DNA of 8,394 nucleotides from UKL13-2 sp031394335 (GTDB taxonomy: Bacteria > Pseudomonadota > Gammaproteobacteria > Burkholderiales > Usitatibacteraceae): positions 1 to 8,394 of the forward strand of contig JANMXS010000144.1 of the NCBI GenBank assembly GCA_031394335.1. The letters run 5' to 3'. This document shows, in pieces, positions 1 through 5,718 of this stretch; position 1 is the first letter of the stretch, and each line of letters starts with the position of its first letter. A program made the position numbers and the translations under genes. The notes under the pieces were generated by a model. The model saw only the letters and a program-made list of their open reading frames with translations. It was not told the DNA's origin and searched no databases.

Positions 1-66
1 CTGTACGCTGCCGACTATTTGAACAATAAATGAGCAACTTTTACCCACTACTTTTCACGAAGAGCC
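1..66 (+). mobile_element. Right end of an ISL3-type IS copy (partial)
   Basis: These 66 bases are identical to 2737-2802, the last 66 bases of the complete IS further right. They contain the last six transposase codons (CTLPTI) with the stop at 20-22, then the right terminal inverted repeat ending in GAAGAGCC at 66. Identity stops exactly at the inferred IS boundary: base 67 begins an A8 run, whereas the other copy is followed by GGG. The rest of this copy lies left of the window, so whether it is complete is unknown. It has the same orientation as the copy at 1417-2802. Confidence 0.9.
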
Positions 67-87
67 AAAAAAAATAACGACGATCAA

Positions 88-432
88 TTAGAATCGCGAT
101 CGATGAAATTCAGCGTAGATGCGCGCTTTGTCGTCAAGCCGCTTTCGTTTTGATCTTTTGGATTTTTCGGAGGTGGGGTGCTGTTCTATGGAAACCGATT
201 TAACTTGTCCACCTATGGGTTCAAGCGGAACCGCCGATGCTAGAGAATTACCGGCGATTTTGCGGGTCCGGATGAAAGAAGCGGAAGGTCGTACGACGGT
301 GGTACGGTCCTCGTTCTCAACGGCCTGCAAACCAACACGTTTTGAAGGTGGCGCACTAACGGATTTTCGCTTTCGCGCAGTCATATCGTTCAGCACTTTT
401 TTGGCCGAACTATAGGATGATTGCTTCGGCAA
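88..432 (-). CDS. Hypothetical basic protein, doubtful
   Basis: This is a 114-residue reading frame starting with TTG at 432; a possible internal ATG lies at 384 (98 residues). I do not recognise it. It is hydrophilic and lysine/arginine-rich, with a very basic stretch near the C terminus (KSKRSKRKR) and no signal peptide or membrane segment. Its mix of charged and hydrophobic residues and its codon choice look more natural than the opposing plus-strand frame at 119-415. Neither start has a convincing ribosome binding site, and an in-frame stop lies two codons upstream of the TTG. It ends 21 bases from the end of the IS copy at 1-66. It could be a real small nucleic-acid-binding-like protein, a decayed gene, or chance. 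Confidence 0.3.
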   Translation of the reverse strand: MPKQSSYSSAKKVLNDMTARKRKSVSAPPSKRVGLQAVENEDRTTVVRPSASFIRTRKIAGNSLASAVPLEPIGGQVKSVSIEQHPTSEKSKRSKRKRLDDKARIYAEFHRSRF

Positions 433-748
433 AGCTTAATGTCAGAAAATCTCGAAAGCACTTGTGGGTTAAAGCCTACACGATGGAAACTTTTCAACCC
501 GGCACGTACAAGACTTTTGAGAACGATATCGGCGATGGTGTGACGAGTAACTGTATGGAGTTGCGCCTACGCGGGGTCTCGCTCGAGTCTTACGTATAAC
601 TATTGGTGGCATGCATATTGTCGGCATGAAAACCAAGCTAATTAATATCGAATTAAAGGGGCAGACGCGATAATCGCTGCCGGAAGCTGGGCGATATCGC
701 AACCTATTAGCAACGAGCGTCGATTCACCTCAACATGAAGGAATAACC
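433..748. other. Gene-poor stretch upstream of the EF-hand gene
   Basis: No convincing gene is visible. The open frames here (plus 417-599, minus 469-702) lack ribosome binding sites and recognisable composition. The stretch is more AT-rich than the right half of the window around 600-660. It should hold the promoter of the gene at 749. The only structure I can support is the pair of palindromes at 667-677 and 691-700. Confidence 0.4.
667..700. promoter_or_regulatory. Two near-identical palindromes upstream of the EF-hand gene
   Basis: GCGATAATCGC (667-677) and GCGATATCGC (691-700) are each perfect palindromes sharing the half-site GCGAT. They differ only by one central base, and their centres are about 23.5 bp apart, close to two helical turns. 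They lie 49-82 bases before the ATG at 749, a position suited to operator sites. The first also contains GATAAT, which could be a -10 element, but I see no good -35 for it. The regulatory role is inferred from position and symmetry only. Confidence 0.3.
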
Positions 749-1066
749 ATGAAACTCACTGTGCTGGCTACTTTGATGACAGGCCTTGGACTCGCGGGCA
801 GCGTGGCGGCCACCGATATGAATGACATGCACCACTGCAAGGGCATGGGCATGGATATGAAATCGATGGACACAAACGGCGATGGCATGATTTCCAAAGA
901 GGAATTCATGAAATATCACGAAGCCAAGTTCGATTCGATGAAAAACTCCGCTGGCATGCTCGATATGAAGAGCATGGGGATGATGCACGAGGGCATGAAG
1001 AAGGATTCGATGACCAAGGACCCTATGCCAAAGGACTCGATGGCCAAAGACCCGATGAGCAAATAG
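749..1066 (+). CDS. Exported methionine-rich EF-hand protein
   Basis: A 105-residue protein with a well-supported start: AAGGA at 738-742 lies six bases before the ATG. Residues 1-21 form a signal peptide (MKLTVLATLM...GSVAA), so the mature protein is probably periplasmic. Residues 41-52 (DTNGDGMISKEE) match the canonical EF-hand loop, with Asp41, Asn43, Asp45, Gly46, Ile48 and Glu52 in the Ca2+-ligating pattern. Only one EF-hand is visible. Twenty-one of the 105 residues are methionine. The segment 24-40 is rich in Met with His28, His29 and Cys30, a composition suggestive of soft-metal (Cu(I)/Ag(I)) binding. The C terminus (85-104) is four tandem five-residue units, KDSMT, KDPMP, KDSMA and KDPMS. 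Small Met-rich EF-hand proteins occur in proteobacteria, but I know of no fixed function. Calcium binding is supported by motif; metal handling is inference. It lies in the segment between two IS copies. Confidence 0.88.
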   Translation: MKLTVLATLMTGLGLAGSVAATDMNDMHHCKGMGMDMKSMDTNGDGMISKEEFMKYHEAKFDSMKNSAGMLDMKSMGMMHEGMKKDSMTKDPMPKDSMAKDPMSK

Positions 1067-1142
1067 CGCGGCGTCGTTGGATTAGTCTGCCTCGGCTTCG
1101 GGAGCGGTAAACTTGGGCACCCGTTTGCGCGACAGCCAAGCG

Positions 1143-1177
1143 AAGGAGAACCTATGAAACAATACGGAGAATATTGA
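1143..1177 (+). pseudogene. Orphan gene start: strong RBS with a seven-codon frame
   Basis: AAGGAGA at 1143-1149 is a strong Shine-Dalgarno match four bases before an ATG at 1154. The frame reads MKQYGEY and stops at 1177. The signal lies 77 bases after the EF-hand stop, where a second operon gene would start. It may be the surviving 5' end of a gene whose body was lost, a short leader peptide, or chance. No downstream frame clearly continues it. Confidence 0.25.
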
Positions 1178-1261
1178 CAGCGGGGCGACGCTTTCCCCCC
1201 CAGCGTATATCGTCCGATCAACGTAGCCCGCATCGATATTCTCCACTGGAATCTAACGCAC

Positions 1262-1317
1262 AGCAGTGCACGGCGCGGCGGGCGTTCACCCACTTTTCAC
1301 AGCGCCCGTGCACTGCT
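1262..1317. repeat. 12-bp perfect inverted repeat with a 32-base loop
   Basis: AGCAGTGCACGG (1262-1273) is exactly complementary to CCGTGCACTGCT (1306-1317). The loop contains a second complementary pair (CGGGCG near 1278-1284 and CGCCCG at 1303-1308), which would compete with the outer stem. No U-tract follows, so it is not a typical intrinsic terminator. It may be a dyad binding site, a structured RNA piece, or the end of a decayed element. Confidence 0.5.
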
Positions 1318-1416
1318 TTACAGCGTTGAATAATCTGCGCCGCGTGTGCTCTGGCAAATTAGTGGTGTATACAGCCAGCGCCGCTAAGTCCAAGGAATTC
1401 CCAGGGCAAAGTTTTT

Positions 1417-1440
1417 GGGTCTTCGTGATTTCGTGTGGGA
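1417..1440 (+). repeat. Left terminal inverted repeat of the IS
   Basis: Compared with the complement of the right end, the outer 12 bases match at 11 positions (GGGTCTTCGTGA versus GGCTCTTCGTGA). After a six-base mismatched block, GTGGG matches again. This outer and inner block pattern is typical of transposase-binding ends. Confidence 0.8.
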
Positions 1441-1523
1441 GGAAATGGCCTTATCTCAGAGCTAAAGTACTGGTTTTATCGGCATAAGATGCACTGCGCG
1501 GAGGCGCGATATTTTGGCATGAT

Positions 1524-2758
1524 GTGCGCATGTCCAAACCACCCAAAGTCCGTCGTCTGTCGGATGCATATCGAGTCCCCGGTTTTCGTACCTTGCAGAA
1601 GGTCCACGGCATCTTCGGTGATACGCAGTCGCGGCTCATCTGCCTGGTTCGCCGGGGAAAAAAACGGTCTGCGGAACCTGTGGGACAGTGCATTTCGGCT
1701 GGTACGACCGGCGAATGCGTCGAGCGCGAGATCTGCCCTGCGGTGGCCATCGGATTTATCTGGAACTGGAGGTGCGACGGGTCGATTGCCGGCACTGCGG
1801 CACCGTGAAAAGCGAGCGGCTCGAGACGTTTCTCCAGAACGCGCTGCACACCGAGCGCTTCGCCCGCTACATCGGGGAGCGCTGCCGCAGCGGCACGATC
1901 CAGGACGTGGCGAAGGAGCAGCATCTGGACTGGCACACGGTCAAGCGGCTCGAGATGCAATACATGCGCGAGCAACTGGTCAAGGCCGGCAAGGCGCGCC
2001 CGAAGGTGATCGGCATCGATGAGATCTCGGTGCGCAAGGGTCACGAGTACCGCATCGTCGTCAGCGACCTGGAGAAGCATCAGCCGATCTGGTTTGGCGG
2101 TGCGGACCGCAGCGAAGCGAGCATGGATGAATTCTACGGTTTTCTCGGAGATAAGGCGGCCAAACGGGTTCGCTTGGCCGTGATGGACATGTGGAAACCG
2201 TTCCGTAACTCGACACTGAAGAACGCCCCACAGGCGGCGATTTTGTTCGACAAGTTCCATATCATTCGCCATCTCGGCGAAGCGCTCGATAAGGTACGCA
2301 AGCAGGAGTTTGCACGGCTGAGCGGTAAGGATCGCACGTTCATCAAGGGCCAGAAGTATGCACTGCTCTCCCATCCGCAGAACCTTAAAGGCCCGGCGCG
2401 CAAGACTCTCAAGCTTCTGTTGAACGCCAACAAACGCCTCAACACCGCGTATCTGCTCAAGGAGTCCTTCGGCCAATTGTGGGATTACAACAGCGAAGCC
2501 TGGGCACGGAAGTTCTTCGATGGCTGGCGCGAACAACTGAAGTGGCAGCGGCTCAAGCCGTACGAGAAGTTCGCCCAGATGATCGAGCGACACTGGGATG
2601 GCATCGCGGCCTACTGTAAGCCTGAAAACAAAGTCGCCCTCGGCTTCGTCGAGGGCCTCAACAACAAGATCCGGGTCATCCAGCGCAGAGCCTACGGTTT
2701 GCACGACGAGGAGTACCTCAAGCTCAAGGTGCTGACCTGTACGCTGCCGACTATTTGA
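1524..2758 (+). CDS. ISL3-family transposase split by a -1 frameshift
   Basis: This DDE transposase would cut and join the IS ends. The first frame opens at GTG 1524 or ATG 1530 (MSKPPKVRRLSDAYRVPGF...) and carries sensible sequence up to LVRRGKK. The family zinc-finger region then continues in the -1 frame after the A7 run at 1658-1664: CGTCG, then CRHCG about 35 residues on. Joined there, the product is about 411 residues, a usual length for ISL3 transposases. In the second frame, counted from GTG 1688, the catalytic residues appear to be Asp111 (VIGIDEISVRKG), Asp167 (AVMDMWKPF) and Glu322 (GFVEGLNNKIR), with the typical FDKFHIIRH segment at 188-195. Neither frame alone has the whole protein. 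Either it is made by programmed -1 frameshifting or one base was lost from the A run by mutation or sequencing error. No good ribosome binding site is visible at either start. Confidence 0.85.
1658..1664 (+). promoter_or_regulatory. Candidate -1 frameshift heptamer A AAA AAA
   Basis: Seven adenines fall in the upstream frame as A AAA AAA, the X XXY YYZ pattern for tandem -1 slippage, exactly where the transposase changes frame. CGGTC (1665-1669) starts immediately after and is complementary to GACCG (1706-1710), so a long-range stem could form. A smaller CTGT/ACAG hairpin (1678-1687) lies inside it. Frameshifting is inferred; an indel in a homopolymer gives the same picture. Confidence 0.4.
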
Positions 2759-2778
2759 ACAATAAATGAGCAACTTTT

Positions 2779-2802
2779 ACCCACTACTTTTCACGAAGAG
2801 CC
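2779..2802 (-). repeat. Right terminal inverted repeat of the IS
   Basis: Read on the minus strand it begins GGCTCTTCGTGAAAAGTAG. It is 16/23 identical to the left end and identical to the end of the partial copy at 1-66. Confidence 0.85.
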
Positions 2803-2814
2803 GGGAAATAAGAC

Positions 2815-3321
2815 ATGAGAATTATTGCGCTAACCGTCACTCTTGCGCTCGCCTCCTCGTTGTTGAGCAATACACTGTGTGCTCAAGGAGAAAGACCGCC
2901 TCCCGGCGCAGCGGCAGAAGCCCGACAGGACGCAGTCGGAGACGACCCCGTGCAGCAAGAATCGCAGCGCAATCTCGAGGCAACCGCAAGCACAACGATT
3001 GTCAAAGAAACCAAGCCGATTGTTTGGGATACAGCGGCGGGAAAACAATTCATGACAGCCATCGAATCGCGCAAAGGTCGATGGGCGGATTTTGATGAAA
3101 TCGTGTTCAAGTCGAACGTGACCTATTCCGAGGACATGCTGTCACTTATGGCCAAGAGCCCGTACGCAGCCGATATCGCGTATTACTTGGGGATGCATCC
3201 TCACGAATCTGCGAAATATGCCGGCATGCCGCTTGAGCAGACCGGACCTGCAATTAGAGCGATTGAAGATCAGGCGAAGTCTGTCGGCGTGAAGGCGGTC
3301 GTAGAACCGGTTAGGCCCTAA
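2815..3321 (+). CDS. Exported protein with phage-scaffold-like C-terminal region
   Basis: A 168-residue protein with an N-terminal hydrophobic signal sequence (1-23, MRIIALTVTLALASSLLSNTLCA); the cysteine at 22 is not in a good lipobox. Residues 24-70 are low-complexity and polar (Pro, Ala, Gln, Glu). Residues 87-155 contain ADFDEIV, then DIAYYLGMHPHESAKYAGM and a final amphipathic stretch AIRAIEDQAKS. From memory this resembles the C-terminal part of tailed-phage scaffold or head-assembly proteins (FDE..., DIAYYLGKNPxEAxxIA, IGRIE). That is recalled family knowledge, not a search result. An exported version is unexpected, and its role is unknown. The ribosome binding site is weak (GGGAAA about seven bases before the ATG), and the IS ends only 12 bases upstream, so the native promoter has been replaced or any transcription now comes from the IS. 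Confidence 0.75.
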   Translation: MRIIALTVTLALASSLLSNTLCAQGERPPPGAAAEARQDAVGDDPVQQESQRNLEATASTTIVKETKPIVWDTAAGKQFMTAIESRKGRWADFDEIVFKSNVTYSEDMLSLMAKSPYAADIAYYLGMHPHESAKYAGMPLEQTGPAIRAIEDQAKSVGVKAVVEPVRP

Positions 3322-3354
3322 CCAAGTAGATCGATATTGCCTCACTGAGGCCGG

Positions 3355-4683
3355 ATGATCCGCTATTTCACGGACAGGACGCCGGTTCGCTTCCAGGCCT
3401 ACACGGGCTTCCCGGATTACCAACCTTATGCGCCGGGCGCCAAACCCGACGGTGGTCGCTCGTTGGATAACGAGGCGTTTTCGTTCGAGCAGCTCGGAAG
3501 CCTGGCGACGCGCGTCAATCCGACCAAGATGGAATACCAGGTGCGTGGCAGCCTGATCGAGTCGGTGAACGGCATTCTGGATGCTGAAACGCTCGCGTAT
3601 CGCGAGAAGCATGATTATCGCGGCTTGGGCCAAGCCCTGATCGGAGCGTTATACAAAGCCGTTCTGGACCGCAAGATTCCGATTCAGTTCGAGAAGCGCG
3701 CCCGCCACCTCATCAAAGACGGCGGTCGCGTGATCGGCGTCATCGCCGAGGGCCGTGACGGTGAAATCCGCGCGCGCGCCCGCAAAGGCGTAGTCATCGC
3801 CACCGGCGGCTTCGAATGGAACCCAGAGTTGGTCGACACCTTCCTGCGCGGGCCGCTTACCGGGCCAGTCAGTGTGCCCGAAAACGAAGGCGATGGTTTG
3901 TTGATGGCCATCGAAGCCGGCGCGAAACTCGGCAATATGCAAAACGCCTTCTGGATGCAGTCTGTTCTGGAAAAGAAAGTGGAACACCGCAATGCCAAGC
4001 CGAATTACCTGCTGGGTTCGGATGAGCGTGCGCGTCCCGGCGCGATCCTCGTGAACCGGACGGGCAAGCGTTTTGTGAACGAGGCGGCCAACTACAATGC
4101 GGTTGGCCAGGGGTTGCACGCGTTCGATGCCGGTACACATACCTACACCAACCTGCCTTACTGGTTGATCATCGACCAACGCTACCGCGACAAGTACCCC
4201 ATCTTTAATGCCAAGGCGGGAAAGCCAGACCCGTCGTATGTGATTAAAGGCAATTCGCTCGAAGAACTTGCCGGCATCGCGGGGATCGATCCCAAAGGGC
4301 TCAAGGAAGCCGTGGAACGGTTCAACGGCTTGGTGCGCAAAGGTCATGATGATGACTTCAATCGCGGAGATAACAGCTACGATAATTGGCGTTTCTGGGG
4401 CGACCAATCCTTCAAGCCGCCGCACTGCACTCTTGGCGTGTTGGAGCAGGCGCCGTTCTACGCCGTTAAAATGGAAGCGGGCGCGCTCGGTACCAGCGGC
4501 GGCCCGAAAACCAATGGCAGCGCCCAGGTACTCGACTGGAACAACGAACCGATTCCAGGACTGTACGCGGCCGGCAACGCGATGGCCGCCGTCCTGGGGA
4601 ATGCCTATGGTGGTGCGGGCGGGACATTGGGACCAGGCATGACCTTCGGCTTCATTGCCGGTCGTCATGCGGCGACGAATTAA
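3355..4683 (+). pseudogene. FAD-dependent dehydrogenase (3-ketosteroid dehydrogenase/fumarate reductase family), N-terminally truncated
   Basis: The 442-residue frame matches the body and C terminus of the FAD_binding_2 flavoproteins. Visible motifs include GVVIATGGFEWN (145-156), ENEGDGLLMAIEAGAKLG (177-193), ILVNRTGKRFVNE (231-243), and the FAD-site tail PIPGLYAAGNAMAA ... NAYGGAGGTLGPGMTFGFIAGRHAA. Tyr418 and Gly422 in that tail correspond by motif to the Tyr/Gly pair used in 3-ketosteroid dehydrogenases. Family members run to about 550-580 residues and start with a GxGxxG Rossmann fold. That N-terminal ~120 residues is absent, and a stop lies in frame three codons upstream (3346-3348). 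Recognisable homology begins at MIRYFTDRTPVRF, which in full-length relatives is internal. TGAGG before the ATG could permit translation, but FAD binding should be lost. Steroid specificity is a guess; other fumarate-reductase-like oxidoreductases fit too. Its stop codon directly abuts the tRNA-derived repeat at 4684. Confidence 0.8.
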
Positions 4684-4725
4684 ATGGTGGGCCCGCTCGG
4701 ACTGGAACCGAGGACTAAGGGATTA
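4684..4725 (-). repeat. Displaced 3' tRNA fragment (candidate att copy)
   Basis: These 42 bases match 5641-5682 with two differences (4704 G for C, 4716 T for C), in the same orientation. On the minus strand they are the tRNA 3' portion from the anticodon loop (TAATCCC) through the T arm to CCA plus one base. Similarity ends at 4726, inside the anticodon loop, a usual crossover limit for tyrosine recombinases that integrate at tRNA genes. One substitution changes the T loop, so this copy is not under tRNA selection. Confidence 0.8.
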
Positions 4726-5040
4726 AGAGAACGGGTCACACACCCCACGACACTACATCACACCAATTCGCCCACGGACATACGTGTTTGGCGATGCGGT
4801 AGCGCGTCGGCCGTCTACACCGAACTGAAATCGGGAGGACTGACTCCGGAGCCGACCGGACGCAAATTGATCGAAACTCGCCGCTATGTCTTGCACGGTT
4901 GGGAATGTAGACACGATATTCTTGTCCGCGAAGGTCTCGAGGACTTGGCGCGCAGAGTCGGTATTTGGAGGATTCGCTAACTCGTTGAGCCCGCGTCGAG
5001 CCTAAACAAGTTACATAAAATGCGCCAAATAGGCGGGCAA
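4726..5040. other. Islet stretch without a recognisable gene
   Basis: The plus frame 4684-4980 is open, but its first codons (MVGPLGLEPRTKGL) are translated tRNA fragment and the rest has no recognisable family. I consider it non-coding or the remains of lost islet genes. The stretch becomes AT-rich after 5005, leading into the toxin-antitoxin promoter. Confidence 0.45.
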
Positions 5041-5059
5041 AAATGTGCAATATCGTAAT

Positions 5060-5088
5060 TTACACTTATGTAGCTTTTTGGCTACAAT
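5060..5088 (+). promoter_or_regulatory. Candidate promoter of the toxin-antitoxin locus
   Basis: TTACAC (5060-5065) and TACAAT (5083-5088) are separated by 17 bases. The palindromic operator lies between and over them, as expected for an autorepressed locus. The -10 ends only five bases before the toxin ATG at 5094, so this promoter would give a leaderless or nearly leaderless toxin message. An earlier start site is possible. Confidence 0.45.
5069..5086. promoter_or_regulatory. Palindromic operator of the toxin-antitoxin locus
   Basis: TGTAGCTTTTTGGCTACA has perfect six-base half-sites (TGTAGC/GCTACA) around a six-base T-rich centre. It overlaps the candidate -10 element and lies eight bases before the toxin start. 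Helix-turn-helix antitoxins of the HigA type bind such dyads to repress their own operon, so the antitoxin at 5160 is the likely ligand. Confidence 0.55.
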
Positions 5089-5093
5089 AGCCT

Positions 5094-5263
5094 ATGGAAA
5101 TCCAGCTGTACAAGACGGCTGTCGGCAAGGGGCCGCTGACCAAGTGAAGGATATCGACAATGCCCGTGCGTACTGGAAAGACTACAAAGCCCGCGCCCCG
5201 AAGCCGCCCATTTCGCGCATCGGAACACCTTCGAAGCGCGGCCGACATCGCCGCATACATTGA
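5094..5263 (+). pseudogene. RelE/HigB-like toxin with an internal deletion
   Basis: The frame from ATG 5094 reads MEIQLYKTAVGKGPLTK and then stops. This is the usual N terminus of the HigB-like 'addiction module killer' toxins (RelE superfamily, ribosome-dependent mRNA cleavage), where a Trp normally follows. Immediately after, in another frame, comes QVKDIDNARAYWKDYKARAPKP, which matches the C terminus of the same family (KxDIxxAxxYWxDY). The middle, about 60 of ~100 residues and including the catalytic core, is missing, and the two ends are out of frame. The junction contains CAAGTG (5141-5146), which fits both flanks: acCAAGTGg would encode TKW and CAAGTGaag encodes QVK. Deletion between short direct repeats is therefore likely. 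The C-terminal frame stays open to 5263 and overlaps the antitoxin. No active toxin can be made. Confidence 0.7.
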
Positions 5264-5522
5264 GGCGATGCTGGAAGACGGCGACGCATGCGCTGTTCCC
5301 GTTGCTCTGCGCACCGTAGCAGATGCGGTCGGTGGCATGGCCGCCTTGGCGAAGAAGACCGGGCTTTCACGCGAGACGTTGTATCGCACACTGTCGGAAC
5401 GCGGAAATCCACGGCTCGATACTCTGACCGCGATTCTAGCGGCCTTTGGAATACGGCTGACGGTCCGATTGGCGGGCAAACCTGCCAGTCGGCGGCGGGA
5501 GCTTCGAACCGCGATCGCGTAA
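5160..5522 (+). CDS. HigA-like addiction-module antitoxin
   Basis: A 120-residue DNA-binding antitoxin of the 'putative addiction module antidote' type. Residues 20-45 (ASEHLRSAADIAAYIEAMLEDGDACAV) match the conserved N-terminal region of the family. Residues 60-81 (MAALAKKTGLSRETLYRTLSER) form the helix-turn-helix, followed by GNPRLDTLTAILAAFGIRLTV. The length is slightly above the family norm because of a basic, proline-rich N terminus. GAAGG (5146-5150) lies nine bases before the chosen ATG. The coding region starts inside the toxin remnant, in a different frame. With the toxin gutted, its likely remaining job is binding the operator at 5069-5086, or neutralising a related toxin elsewhere. 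The frame is intact, so loss of the toxin may be recent or the antitoxin may still be selected. Confidence 0.85.
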   Translation: MPVRTGKTTKPAPRSRPFRASEHLRSAADIAAYIEAMLEDGDACAVPVALRTVADAVGGMAALAKKTGLSRETLYRTLSERGNPRLDTLTAILAAFGIRLTVRLAGKPASRRRELRTAIA

Positions 5523-5641
5523 TGCCGAAGGCGTTACCGAGGGCATTTTAAAGTGCAGTGTCACGGCGCGCGGAACTGTGCCAGTGGCGCGCGGGTTACG
5601 CCGAAGAGGTCGGCGAGATCACGAATTCCCCGGCAAATTGA

Positions 5642-5718
<77 letters not shown>

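Larger units (their letters stand above)
1067..1416. other. Gene-poor stretch between the EF-hand gene and the IS
   Basis: No full gene is visible. The stretch contains an orphan ribosome binding site with a seven-codon frame (1143-1177) and a 12-bp inverted repeat (1262-1317). The minus-strand frame 916-1293 crosses the EF-hand gene and is its shadow. No terminator with a U-tract was found after the EF-hand gene. The bases before 1417 (AAGTTTTT) are the left flank of the IS. Confidence 0.45.
1417..2802 (+). mobile_element. ISL3-family insertion sequence, 1386 bp
   Basis: The element is bounded by GGGTCTTCGTGA at the left and the complement of GGCTCTTCGTGA at the right, the terminal type known for ISL3 elements. 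It carries one transposase in two frames. The right boundary is confirmed independently: the second copy at 1-66 loses identity exactly after base 2802. ISL3 elements usually duplicate 8 bp, but the flanks here are AAGTTTTT (1409-1416) and GGGAAATA (2803-2810), which do not match. That suggests rearrangement after insertion. It ends 12 bases before the start codon of the next gene. Confidence 0.88.

Noticed and set aside
119..415. 98-residue plus-strand frame
   Set aside because: Opposes the minus frame 88-432, which has the more natural composition; no ribosome binding site or recognisable motif.
749..1066. Possible CRISPR-like or tandem DNA repeat at the 3' end of the EF-hand gene
   Set aside because: The periodicity is the 15-base coding of the KD(S/P)Mx peptide repeats and is diverged at the DNA level; there are no spacers.
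916..1293. 125-residue minus-strand frame
   Set aside because: Overlaps the repetitive end of the EF-hand gene; no signal, ribosome binding site or family.
1451..2773. 440-residue minus-strand frame
   Set aside because: It runs antisense through the whole transposase, whose motifs are clear on the plus strand; its composition is that of a shadow frame.
3649..4668. 339-residue minus-strand frame
   Set aside because: Antisense shadow of the flavoprotein, which carries clear family motifs on the plus strand.
4684..4980. 98-residue plus-strand frame beginning MVGPLGLEPRTKGL
   Set aside because: Its start and first dozen codons are the complement of a tRNA 3' fragment, a well-known source of false proteins, and the rest has no recognisable family or ribosome binding site.
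5565..5594. Two copies of GGCGCGCGG, 21 bp apart
   Set aside because: Nine-base low-complexity GC repeats in a GC-rich genome; expected by chance often enough not to list.
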